Shown here in pieces: positions 33,701-47,100 of a DNA stretch of 64,000 nt. Origin of the DNA: Dendrolimus kikuchii. Its lineage: Eukaryota; Arthropoda; Insecta; Lepidoptera; Lasiocampidae. The DNA lies in the NCBI GenBank assembly GCA_019925095.2, contig CM034394.1, positions 5,654,272-5,718,271 on the forward strand, in the 5' to 3' direction. The translations under genes were made by a program, and so were the position numbers. Below the pieces are notes generated by a model that was not told the DNA's origin, ran no database searches, and worked only from the letters and a program-made list of their open reading frames with translations. The first letter of the stretch is position 1; every line of letters begins with the position of its first letter.

Positions 33701-36700
33701 GTTTGCCGGGTCAGCTCGTCAGATATATATATTTTTATTAATTATAATAATTAGGCATAATTGGACGTAGTTTAGCAGAAACGACTAACACACAAAAAAG
33801 TCGTTTTTGAGTTATTGAGGTTTTAAGTTTAGACAAAAATTGCTGGTAAATTGGTATATACAACTCATTTTTGACGACATTGTGGGTTTAGTCCTTTCTA
33901 CTAAACTACGTCCAATTGTTAAAGGAAAACTAGTGTTTTCTGAGTGAGTTCTTAAACAAAGGTAATGTTTTGGGCTCTCTGACAGTAAGAGGTATCGCAT
34001 TCCATATAATATTGTAAATATAATATCTATCTGTACAGGAACATAAAATACCAAGTCCTGCAGGCGGGCGGCCTGTCGTAGAACGCGACAAAACAACCCA
34101 CAGCTAGGTGGTAGAGCATTTGCCAATCTGGATGGCTACTACCCCCGGGCTACTGGCCACCGTAATAACTTTGAGTTGTGTTCCGGTATCAGCGGCTAGG
34201 TTCCAGTCTCACTTTTGAGACCGACAGTTGATTGGCAGTACCTCTGGTCTTAGAAATGTCCACAGGCGATGGTAACCACTTTCCATTAGGTTAGATAAAA
34301 AGTACAATTTTATTTTCTATCGAGTGACGTCAAAAACTTACTAGGGTTAACGCGCGGTGTAAAATTGAAAAAGGTACCATTCTAGGGCAGTTAATGATCC
34401 CATAAAATGAAATTAATAATTCTAGATGATTTAATTAGTCAATTTAAATTCTATTTCAAAAAAATGTGTAATAAAATGTTAATTATTGCCATGGTATTAC
34501 ACCATTTTCTGAAATCTGGACAATAGATTTAGTTTGTAGTAAGTATAGTGAGATCATTAAAAAAAAAAAAAAATACGAAGCAAAAAATTTACATACATAT
34601 ATATAAAAAATGTAGTCGATTGTTTCCTACATATTTGTCGTGACTAATTCAAAATTTTGAACTTTGTCCAAGTGGTTGGTAAAGTGACTAAGCATAGAGT
34701 TTAGAATGACTCGTTTTCGATAAGAATGCAAAAGGGGAAGTATTTATTCATAACCATGATTTTTAGTTTTTATTAAAAGGCTAAGAGGCAAAATAGTGAA
34801 TTGAAGGTTTAACATAATATGCGTAGGTGTGAATCAAAAATATGCGTGGTGTAATCTCTGCTATTTCTAATTATATTTGATGATGTCAGGAGCCTTAAGA
34901 ACAGACGAGCTTGCATGACAAGAGTTATGAATGTCAAAGAGGCAAGTGAGGTGTGTAAGAATAAGCCTAAATGGCACTCTGTTGTTTGTGCCTACCCCGC
35001 AAGGGAACTGGCGTGAAGTTATGTATGTATGTATGTATGTATTTGATTTAAAAAATACTAATAACCCATAATATAAAAATTGTGCCTTGTATGATGTCGT
35101 TTTTTACATATTATTATAATTTGTACTGTGACTTATACTTCTATGTGTCACGCTGATAGAATAGAATACGGGCTTATTATATAGGGATTTAGCATATCGC
35201 TAAATATTTTATTTGTGTGTCAATTACGAGCTTATTGTCCCACAGTTCATATACCTCATTCAGTGCATAGCATTTGCGTGCGGACTATATGATCATATAT
35301 ATATCATTTTGGGCACTATCGCTCTGTCGTACTATCACAGGCCCCATTTTGCGATTTCAATATTCATTCCATTGCGATAATGTCAAAAGTTCGTATTCTA
35401 CTAAATCCAATTAATATCTTCTCGATATTTGTCGCGGCGGAATAATAGTAGAAAAAATTGGTATTAAAAAAAAAATTACCGTTAACAAAAATGACGTTAG
35501 CCGAAATGAATATTGAAAAGCTACAAAAATTTTAAACATTTATTTTATGAGTTTTTGCTTATAAACATTCATACAGACAGAGTGGCGTGCCTGCGGCACG
35601 CCATTGGTATAAGCAGAATACAGAAATCAATCAAACCTACGATTGAGACGCTAGTATCCGGCGATTTTGACGAGATAGTAAGTAATAGAAGAATTAGGAC
35701 CCAGGTATCAACACTGGTAAGAATATAAAATAACTTACGATATCCCGTAATACACGATCATGCTGATGTCGTACCAGTAGATTGCCAAGTATCTGAGGAT
35801 TGTTGAGGTCACAGCCGCTCCGATAATCAAGGTCCAGCCAAGCTTGTTCATTTTCCAGAGGAGTAGCATTAGGGGCAACGTGGCGACGTATAGCTGCATA
35901 TCCATCCCAATTTGATGAGTATGAGTCAAGCACTGGAATAATTTATAGAAAAGACATGTAGTCAATAAAGATATAATCTTCCAAGACCTAATCTTCTAAT
36001 CATAAATAGGAGATGGTGACGGATCCTAATCATAATTGGAGAGATAAACGCTCACCGCTTGGCCAGGTAGAACGGATGGAGGAGGATTGGATTGTGAAAA
36101 AAGCATACTTGGGGCGGCTGGTCGATTAGAATCGGTTGGTTATCTTAAGTATTTTGAGAGATAGAGTGGAAGCTGACCTGACCGAAATTCAAGCCTACAA
36201 CTGTCAAGACAAGGCAGGACATGGAAAAATGGCATGCTCTCGATTCCAAGGCCAATACTCACTTTGGGTCGCTGAGACAACAGAATTATTTAAAGCCCAA
36301 CCTGCTTTATTAAGAAAAATCGTAGATATCGAACTACTAAAGTACTACTTGACAAGAGGTTTTACTAGCTGTGCCTGCGACGTCATCTGCGTGGAACTTG
36401 TTTTCAAAATCCCCCGATTTTGAAACATTCTTCATTAGTGCTCCGCTCCTATTGGTCTTAGCGTGATGATATATAGCTATAGCCTTCCTCAATAAATGGG
36501 CTATCTAACGCTGAAAGAATTTTTCAAACCAGACTAGTAGTTCCTGAGATTAGCGCGTTCAATCAAACAAACAAACAAACTCTGCAGCTTTATATATTAG
36601 TATAAGATTAAACGAACTAAATTTTAAACAAAGATTATCAGCCTGGCCGTTTTGTTTCACAATCAGTTTGGTGTCATGTTTTATTACACCCGTTAGACGT

Positions 36701-39700
36701 ATGCTCGTAAAACGTATTCAAATTAGCAAATAATTTGGGAGTTTTAAGAAAAGAGAGAAATGAATGCAGTGTTGACCATTGGACTTTTTATCGTGAAAAC
36801 AACTTGCTCTCTAGTACCGAATATTCATCGCCTCTTATAAATGTATCTATGCAGGGGCGAAGAAAGAATACAAATTCTTGGGTCGTTTAGGGTCAGCCAG
36901 ATGCTAGTAGATTTGCCCGTCAGCATAGCTACCTGCCCTCGTCTAGAGTGTGCAGCCATAACAACCTTGAGTTTTGTTTCGTCAATAATAGCCAGATTTA
37001 AGTCGCCCCTTCGACGCCGACAGTATTGGCGGCGTCTTAGGCGCCGCCAATCAAAATCTCTCCACGTCCCTGAGAGGGACGCTAGGAGACATAGCCGCCC
37101 CACAGGATAGACTAGGCGTGTTGCTGGGAAGTTTCTTTCGCCGTTTCTTCTCTCCCAGCCATAACACGTTGCGAAACGGCAGTAAGATAGCGTAGGCCGC
37201 CGCGAACCACCGATCCCGGCCCGCCGGGATCCTTCCCCTCGGGCTTTATATTACCCGTCGCCCGTTCTCAATTAGTGCTTTGTGTCGCCCTATGGCGGGC
37301 ATCATTAAATTCATCCCCCTCTCATGGCAACAGTCCAGTCGAGGTAAAACTCCTTAGGACGGTCCCTCGAGAAAGTTGCCCCCCCTGGGCTCGAGCGCCT
37401 TCGTTTCGCGGGGCGAAGGCGCTCGCGAAGCGAAGGCTCGCTTCGCGAAGGCACTCGCCCCAAAAACCCCGGTAAAGTTGTAATGTCTTCGGACCAACAA
37501 CATAGAGTCAAGTCCAATAAAAAAGACAGTATTGTCAGCACCTCTGGTGTTGCAAATGTAAGCTGGTATCCACTCTCCATCATGTTTGCTTTCACATGGC
37601 CCACTGTTTTCCAGCAATAAAAAAAGATTATTATCTATGAGAGCCTTTTTATAATTAGCGATTTCAAATGCACCGTAGAGTACTATCGATAAAGCTCAGT
37701 AGTACGAGCGATATTGCACATGACAGTGATTATGTTACGTAAATATATGAGAAACGGAATATTGGTCTACGACCTAGATAGCATAGACAACTGTGAATAT
37801 CACAGTTGCCTGACATAATGTACGTTACACATATTATAGAAATCTTAGCATGTATTGTTTATCTACTTACTATATTAGCTTCAATTTTCCAATGTGATTG
37901 ATGTTATCATATCTTTATTGTCACTTTTAACAAAATTAAAGCCTTATGTACTACATTTATGCTAAGTGTGCAAATACTTAAGTACTTTTTATTTTTTTTA
38001 CTCATTAACATATTTAATAATTAAAATCGAATATAATAAAAGAAAATTTAACTTATTTGTATTGTATTCTACCCATAGTCCCTCAAGACTATAAGTAGAA
38101 TACTGAGCCCAGATCACCGTCTCCTATAGGTAAGGTGCGCCCAGAAGGCTGGCTACGTTCCCTCGCTGGATCGCCATACTAATCCGTTGCCCGAGGTAAG
38201 CACCAGCCCTCTGATCACAGCTTGAATTAAACTGAATTCAAATGTTTTTTTCAATTTAAGCATAATTTAAAATTAAGTTTAATTTCTGATTTACATATGC
38301 ACATCTCTCCTTATTAATAATAAATAATTTTAAAATTTAAAATTTCGTTATTTTATTTTATTTTATTATATTTTATATATTATTATAGTAATATTATATA
38401 GGTAAAAGTAAATTACCATTTCCTCAAACCCAAAGTAATTGTGTATGAACAAAAAGCTCTTCCACATGTTCTTTTCACACATCCTGCTGTGTTCTTCTAC
38501 TACTAAGTTCCACTGGGGTCCGTTGCTTACGTCAGGCAGAATATAGGTACAGAACAACATCAAGCTGACGAACAAAGGGAATAATCTGTGAACATAAAAA
38601 CACAGCGTATTAGTGAAAATGTGACGTCACGATGACATTATGTGACAAGCTGGGAATGGACCAATCACGGTCTAAATTACGCAAGTGAAAATTGGTGTGA
38701 CTGAACCTTTCCTTTATAGAATATAATCGACAGAAAAACGCATACATTGCATATCCCCAAATTAGGCAAGTGACGCGTGTGTTATGTATGGGTGATATAC
38801 AACTTAGCCCGCTCAATCACAGAGGCCGTCATTTTTTATTTAATAACTATGATTTTATATGAATGCAAGGATAATGGTCGATGATGTTATGCTAGAGTAA
38901 GTGAATGAGTTTGTATATCTTGGATGTGCTTTTAGCAGGGATGGAAGGTACACCGCTGATATAGAAAGAAGAGTGAATTTGGGGAATAGTTTAAATGGAG
39001 CGTTAGGTAAACTTCTAGGCTCTAAGAACCTCAGCCAGAAGCCCCAGCTCGCCGTATACACAACGTGGTGCTGGTACCTACGCTCACGTATGGATGCGAG
39101 AGTTGGATATGGAAGAGAGAGCATGAAAGTAGAGTAAACGCGGTCGAGATGCGAGCACTGCGCAAAATCTGCGGAGTGACGCTCGCGGACCGCGTTCGTA
39201 ATACCGAAGTAAGAAAGAGAGTTGGTTTGAAAGAGAGTGTTGGGGTGAAGGTAAGGAAAGGAATGCTCGGGTGGTTCGGGCATGTGGAAAGAATGCATGA
39301 TGAAAGAATGACTAAACAGATATACAATGCAAAAGTGGATTGATGCAGAAGTCGTGGAAGGCCACGACACACCTTCCATGATCAAATTGATCGTGTACTA
39401 GCAGAAGGTGATGTCAGGAGCCTTAAGAACAGACGAGCTTGCATGACAAGAGTTATGAATGTCAAAGAGGCAAGTGAGGTGTGTAAGAATAAGCCTAAAT
39501 GGCACTCTGTCGTTCGTGCCTATCCCGCAAGGGAACTGGCGTGAAGTTATGTATGTATGTATGTAACTATGATTTTGTTTTATTGTTTTTCATTTTTCAC
39601 AATATACTTATTATAAGTAAAAGTAAATTACCATTTTCTCAAACCCAAAGTAATTGTGTTTGTTTAACTATTATATACGACACGGTACCCACTTTTTGTT

Positions 39701-42700
39701 AATGGTATAAATTATTTTTCTACAGCAAGAGAAGCGTAACGGATGTCGTTAGGCTTTTTTATTTCACGAGTTCAACAGACAGGTAAACGGCCCAGCTGAT
39801 GGAAAACGGTGTAACGGAACGTTACAAATATCCCAAATTTTATAAATAATTATTACATTTACGAGTAAACTAATTTAATTTATTACATTGTTTATCTTGA
39901 TATATTTAATTTTTTATTACTATTTATTAATTTACACATTTAAGTTAAACATTGAACATATAAAAATCATTATACAATAGTGAATGCATCCAACTCATTT
40001 TGTTTCTGCCGTGTTCGCCGATACCCAATAAGCGATCGACGGCCATCTTACGGTCAACTGAGTCGGCTGTGTCACTTTTACTGCGCCCATATTAATATTT
40101 TAATATAAACCCAACTAATATTGCTTTAAGTACTCAGTCTAGCATTTATAAATGCAGCAAATATAACTTTTGCAATTTATTTTCCCAATTCGGGTAAGTT
40201 GTGCACAAATTAATGTTATAGTTCTCCTTGTTACGACTAGCTAAAAAAACCGTTGTATCAAACTATATTTTGTAATAAATGATTGCTGTTGTTATATTAG
40301 TTCAATCAAGTAGAAATATTTTCATAATTATAATTAATGAGTGTTTAAAAATATCTTGCGTTAATAGTTTTTGTAATTTCGTTTAATTATATCAGTTTCC
40401 AGTATTAGGTAATATACTGATATTACCTAATATAATATATCGATACCGAATACGTGGTATATCTACTAGTACTGCTATTTGATATCTTAGTAGCTTTATA
40501 TTTGTAACCGTTTCTGCTCTTTTCTTTCGCCACCTTGATCTTGCCTGCCTTGCAAATGCTAATTTGTATACTGATTTGCCTCATGAACTTAGCCTTTTCC
40601 TTGTGCTTAGCTTACGCAGCGCTCTAATACGCCTCGCATTATTGCGTTTCAGGAACTACCTTTGGGTTTTTTTAATAAGCTTTGCCAGAAAACAAAAGAA
40701 GATACCTGAGAGGACTACCAACCTAACTGGAACGCTGCCTTCTCTGCCTAGAGGAAATTGCCTAGGGGAGTGCGGTATATCAGACTGACTGAAGCGGAGT
40801 CTAGCCTAGATGAACCTTTTGTTCTTTTATATATTATTCGTTTTTCTTCACAGTGCTTGTTGTATATGTTTCAGTAAATTATTAATAAATTATTATTCCT
40901 TTATTTTTTATTTTTGTTCACATTTAAACTGTGACAACGGTTACCATTGCTTATGGACATTTGTAACAGCAAAAGGTGTTTGAGCACGTACCATCATTAC
41001 CATCTCATAACTTCGAATACACCAGCATCTATCTTTTCTATACAGTCAACAATAAGTTAACCACCTCCTCAGTGTGTCTGCTAGATAGACATACTCTTCT
41101 ACAGGGGCTACAAATGCGCTGCTGCTGTCTAAAGGTAAACTGGAACCTGGTTACTAATGCCGGAACACAACTTAAAGTTGTTATGGCGGCAAACTCTAGT
41201 ACAGGGGTGATAGTCATTCAGACGAGCAAATACCCTACCAGTAGACTGTGGATCGTTTTTCGCCTCTTACGACTGGCCGCTGGAAGGAAGGTTTACGGCC
41301 CATCTGATCGTAAACTTTTACCGTCACAACAGACCTCGAAGGAAGTTACTGATTGAAGAAGAAGAATAAAGATCTCGATTGGAAGCTCGCTCCAGGTTCA
41401 TAAAGTAGAAGTTGTCTGGAGAAGCGGTCTGTACAGGAGAGGAATTGCCTCCAGGAAATGAGAATGAATCTTCAACTACTGGCAATTAACTACATGACGA
41501 TGAATAACTATTATAACCACGTGTTTGTAATATAAACTAATAAACCCAATTTGCGGTGGATTGATTTTTAATTGGCCGTCATATTAAGATAATGAATAGC
41601 GTTTTATTAATATAACATTAATGTGCCGGATCTCATCCAAATCTTGCGGTAATTCAGAAACTATTTTGTAAAAACATTAGGAAAAGTAATTTAAAACGAC
41701 GGTGATGCCCACTGATTAATCGCAGAAATGTGTGATTTAATTTCTTTTTGAGATATAGGGACATAAAGCGTACATAGTACAAAACAAAGTCACATTTCAC
41801 GTCTGTCTGTTAAATCCTCCTAAAAGAAAACAGATTTTTAAGCAGTTTTTACCATGAGTTAGATAAATTTTCACTGAATGTTTTATATATATATTCTTAG
41901 GGAAAATTCTAGTGCATTATAATTTTAGTTATCGATAGTATTGTTACGACCTACAAGCCGACGAAAGTGGATTCACACCTGCATAATATATACTTTATTA
42001 CCTTTCAGCATTTGGCCTTCTTTTGTTTACTTTGTGTTTAAAATTTGTGATTAGAAAATAGCCCATTGTGTATTGTAATCTTTAATGGCAGTCATTAGCC
42101 AGGTGCGTCGAATTGATTCGAAGAAACTAGGTCGGGCAGACATATTGTATCGGTGCAGTATAAAGCAATGGCCCAATGTAGAGATCGGCAGTCGAGCGAG
42201 AACCATGATCAAGGTGAGACTTGTGTACATTCGGTGATCTATTTAGTGACGGACTTTGCGCGTGTTATTCAATCGTGCATTAAGTTTGCACTGGCTGTGT
42301 TCAGTTATATTTGTACCTGTGTTATACGTGTTTGTATAGTAATAACCTAATGAACTCTATAATAATTCCAACGGCATTTTAATTCGAGTCCTGTAACTCG
42401 TAACAGTATTACAAATTTCTTGTCTCTTTGTTTGGGATTCACGTAAAAATTACTGGGTCGATATTGATGCGGTTTTAGCTGATCGGCAGAAAATTCTTAA
42501 ACATAAAATCTGCACTACTTTTTATCTTGGAAATCCTGCGCGAAATTTACTGCGAATGATTTAAAATAGCTAGATTTAAAAAAAAAACGAATATGAATGT
42601 GATTTTTTTCACTGATCTATAGCCAATTTTACACGATAAAATGTATGATATTTTTTTGTCTTCAGAATTTTCCCGGGAGTGGTTTGTAGTAGACCGATTT

Positions 42701-43644
42701 CGATGACATTTTTTGTGTGTTCAGGTGGAATGGTTTAGATTCACAATTAGACCCGGTAGGTGGCGCTGCAATCGGGTCCTAAATTTTATTTCTTCAAGGT
42801 TGGACAACGTCTGCCGGGACAGCTAGTACTATAATAAATCTGAAAAGGTGCCAGTTTGTACATTGCGTTTATATATATTGCATTTTCGCAATCTCCTGGT
42901 CCGTATTAACCCCCTTATTTTTTCACATTTTTATTTTGATATTACAAACAGATACTTCAATTCTATTTATATATATAGATGTTATCGTAGTTTAGGTCTT
43001 CATAATTGAATATGTTCCTAAAATTATTACATTGTATTAAAATAATCTTACAATTAAAATTCAGCTGCGCAATATGATACGTTCATTAATTTTGTTATCC
43101 TCGACGGTCTATGATTTTAGATTCCACTGAACAAAGTGGAGGAACTCGTAGGTATACCGGTAGCTAGTCAAGTTTTTAATTAAGGAAACTCTGGACTTCT
43201 CAATTAGCATTATATATTTTAGGTATTTTTTGCAAAAGCAAAACAGATTAGTTTACGTTTAGAGAGACCACTTTTTGCAGATTCCAAAAAATTTTATTTT
43301 TTATTTTTTAAAGTAACATTTTTTCTTTAAGATTTTATACGCGTTTAACTCTCAAGCTATACAATAGCTAAACCAATTTGTATTTGATTTTTAGTGACGT
43401 ATTGAAAAAAATTTGAACAATTCTTATCACTTAAGGCCCATTTACCATTAGGTTATCGATTGAATAAAAAATAACATGATTGAATGTAAATATGAAAAAA
43501 ATAAACTGCATAAATTTATGCAACAGTTTTTTCTGCATGTTATATTTCATTGTATAAATAACGTTTATCTGGTGATTGAAATATCGGCCCTTAAAGAAAT
43601 TAAAAAGTAATTAACCAAACTAAGCCACATACAAATAAAACGAG

Positions 43645-43695
<51 letters not shown>

Positions 43696-44109
43696 AGTTT
43701 ATTGTATACCATTACAGAAAGTAGAAAACTTATAGCCCAAAAATATTCTAAATGTGCAAAATGGGCGGCCTTATATCGCTAAGAAGCGACCTGTTCCAGA
43801 CAACCCGTGGCAGGAATAAAACAAATACTATAATATATTAAAGGTGCTATATATACATATTTAATAATAATAATAATCGGCAGACAAACACGCATATTGT
43901 ATATCCCCAAATTAAGCAAGTTACGCTTGTGTTATGGGTAATATACAACGGACTACTCTGGGGCCGATCCCAGACACCCAGACCATAGTAAATAACGGAG
44001 AAAATACGTTTCCGAAATTTACTATACCAGGAATCGAACCCGGAGTTTCTGCGTTGCAGTGAGGTAGGCCGGCAAAGGCTTAGCCCGCTCAACCACAGAG
44101 GCCGTCATA

Positions 44110-44178
<69 letters not shown>

Positions 44179-47100
44179 CGATATATAGTTACCTAGATTA
44201 TACTTTATTCAAAAATAAACATACTAGTATGTAAAATATAAAAATAAATCAATTATTGCTAAATATAATGTACTACAGGTGGGAGCTTAACGGATTCGTC
44301 TCTCAAGCTCACGCTCCAAATGACGTAGGTTTGAACCCTGCTTCTGAAGTATACACTACAGCAGCATTCTGAGCTAATGTGCATTATGTCACACCACATG
44401 CTGATTGTGAATAATAACCACGTGATGAAACTTCCACATTCAGTTAAACTGACGCGTGGAGCCCGCCTTGGATTGGCGTGGCCGGTATATTGTACACTTC
44501 CGTAGAAATCGGGAGACCCCTGCAGCTCTACAGAGGGACTTTTATGGGCTGCTAGTATTATTTACTAGAGTTTTCTCCGCGGCTATGCTGCCGCTCAAAC
44601 CCTAGTATAATTTTATAAACTAAATTTGATACACAATGAACACATTGAAATTATACTTAATAAGCATACATACATACATACATAACTTCACGCCAGTTCC
44701 CTTGCGGGGTAGGCACGAACAACAGAGTGCCATTTAGGCTTATTCTTACACACCTCACTTGCCTCTTTGACATTCATAACTTTTGTCATGCAAGCTCGTC
44801 TGTTCTTAAGGCTCCTGACATCACCTTCTGCTAGTACACAATCAATTTGATCATGGAAGGTGTGTCGTGGCCTTCCACGACTTCTGCATCCATCCACTTT
44901 TGCATTGTATATCTGTTTAGTCATTCTTTCATCATGCATTCTTTCCACATGCCCGAACCACCGGAGCATTTCTTTCCTTACCTTCACCCCGACACTCTCT
45001 TTCAGACCAACTCTCTTTCTTACTTCGGTATTACGAACGCGGTCCGCGGGCGTCACTCCGCAGATTTTGCGCAGTGCTCGCATCTCGACCGCGTTTACTC
45101 TACTTTCATGCTCTCTCTTCCATACCCAACTCTCGCATCCATACGTGAGCGTAGGTACCAGCACCGTGTTGTGTACGGCGAGTTGGGCCTTCTGGCTGAG
45201 GTTCTTAGCGCCTAGAAGTTTACCTAACGCTCCATTCACACTATTCCCCAAATTTACTCTTATTTCTATATCAGCAGTGTACCTTCCATCCCTGCTAAAA
45301 GCACATCCAAGATATACAAACTCATTCACTTGCTCTAGCATAACATCATCGACCATTATCCTTGCATTCGTTCTGGTTTCTTCTCTTTCAAACACCATAA
45401 CCTTTCTTTTCTTCGCATTCAAATGTAAGCCTCTCGCCTGACAGTCATCTTTCATCATTGTGTACTTAATAAGCACTCTGTACTATTTAACTGTTAACTT
45501 TTTATATTATTAAGTTAGTCGCTAATAAATATTTATATAATGTATTCCACTCCACCTTATGATTCTATTAATAAGTTTAAAAAGATATAACTTACCTACA
45601 CTGGTAAACAAAAAATAGTTAATTTAAGGCAGATTTTTCCTTCCCCAAATTAAAGTTATTGAATAAAATAAAACACAACATGGGATAATTAAAAAGTGAC
45701 AGTTGCATGAATAAAACTGTTGAATTAAACAGGTTCACATTTGAATTTGGTTAGGTTATAATTTATTCAACTGATAACTTTTATCTGATGATTGAATGGA
45801 AATCTCTACGTTGCCACATTGGTATCTTAACCAATGAATATCATTATTAGTATTTATTAAGCGTACCTGAACCATCTGGAAATAAGTCGGCTCTTTATGT
45901 CCAATGTATCTTTTCTTTGAAGCTCTTGAATTAGATTGTTCGCGTTCAAATAACCACTTATGTATAGGAAGCTATCTGTGTACAGTATAGCTGAACGGCC
46001 AATTACAGCCCAAGGCATCCCAAATACCTGAAAATTACAAATATTTTTTTAATAAGTCGGCAGACAAACACCCACATTACTAACGATATGCGTCATATAA
46101 AATAGACGATGTTGGGACCGATCTCAGACACCAAGATCGTAAATTAATATATAAAGCATATATTATTATACCAGTGTTCGTTTATGGAATTTATCAAGCT
46201 AGTAATCGAACCCGGGACTACAATGTGGACGGCGTTGTGGTAAAATAGGTGGGCCAACAGTTAAACAAAAATACCACAGATTTTTAATATTTTTATTTAG
46301 CTAAGTATCAGTGGCACATGGTAGCAATTCGGCTGGAGTAAGCCGGTTGAAAAAACATGCCGTATGATGCAAACGCCGACTACACCGCTGTTGAAAAAAT
46401 GTGTAACTTGCGATGTATTTTCTTATTACAATTGGTGTTTTTGATTTAGCGCTCTTACTGTATATTTCGAAATAAAAGCCGGTGCCCGATCGGGTTATGG
46501 GTTGCTATTTCATCCAATACGTGTGGAACGCCGTCAAGCGTAAGAGATAGTAATACAATGATAATATATGCTGGACTAAAACTTAAGCGCCAATAAATTC
46601 ATGGCGCTCGACCTTTTTTTTGGTCGCTAGTTGCTATTTTCTCAAAGGTAGTCTATAGGAAATCGAATCGTATGAATTCCACGCCACTGATAAGTATATG
46701 AAAGCCAATTAGCGTTGTTGTAAGCAATATTCTGTCTAACTTGGCAAGAAGAGATGATAAAACATTATGCATTCTATGAGTTTGCTAGGTTATTAGCTAA
46801 ACGCCTCACTGCTAGGTTCGGGCCTTTCCATTTTAAGGACAACAGTTTACATGTAATGAATAATATGTAAATCAGAGAACAGAAAAAATGAATGTTTGAT
46901 ATCCAGAATTCCAACCAGATGTAAAAATTCTTAAAATAGTCATTTAGAAAATAGCAGTTTCCAATTAAATTTTAATATTTATTTAGAAATCCCGAATAGA
47001 CACTTCAGTTATATTGTAGTTGTTGTTGAAAATAAGCAGAACCATAAATCATAACTGATATTATAAAAGTGAATGTAAGTTTGTATGTTCCTGACGTTTT

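Larger units (their letters stand above)
36850..37621 (+). mobile_element. SINE-A copy split by a retrotransposon insertion
   Basis: The 5' part (36850-37028: ATGCAGGGGCGAAGAAAG ... GACAGTATTG) and the 3' part (37535-37621: TCAGCACCTCTGGTGTTGCA ... CAGCAATAAAAAAAG) are separated by the 496-bp insertion. Confidence 0.7.

Noticed and set aside
40564..40788. 74-codon + strand ORF in NRF intron 3
   Set aside because: No recognisable domain, no supporting splice sites or repeat similarity; consistent with chance.
43640..44175. CRISPR-like or origin-type repeats
   Set aside because: The runs are simple (AG)n and (AT)n microsatellites next to LINE and SINE ends; there are no spaced direct repeats.
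44860..45441. 193-codon + strand ORF
   Set aside because: Antisense to the RTE-like reverse-transcriptase frame, rich in Ser/Leu/Pro as expected for a shadow reading.
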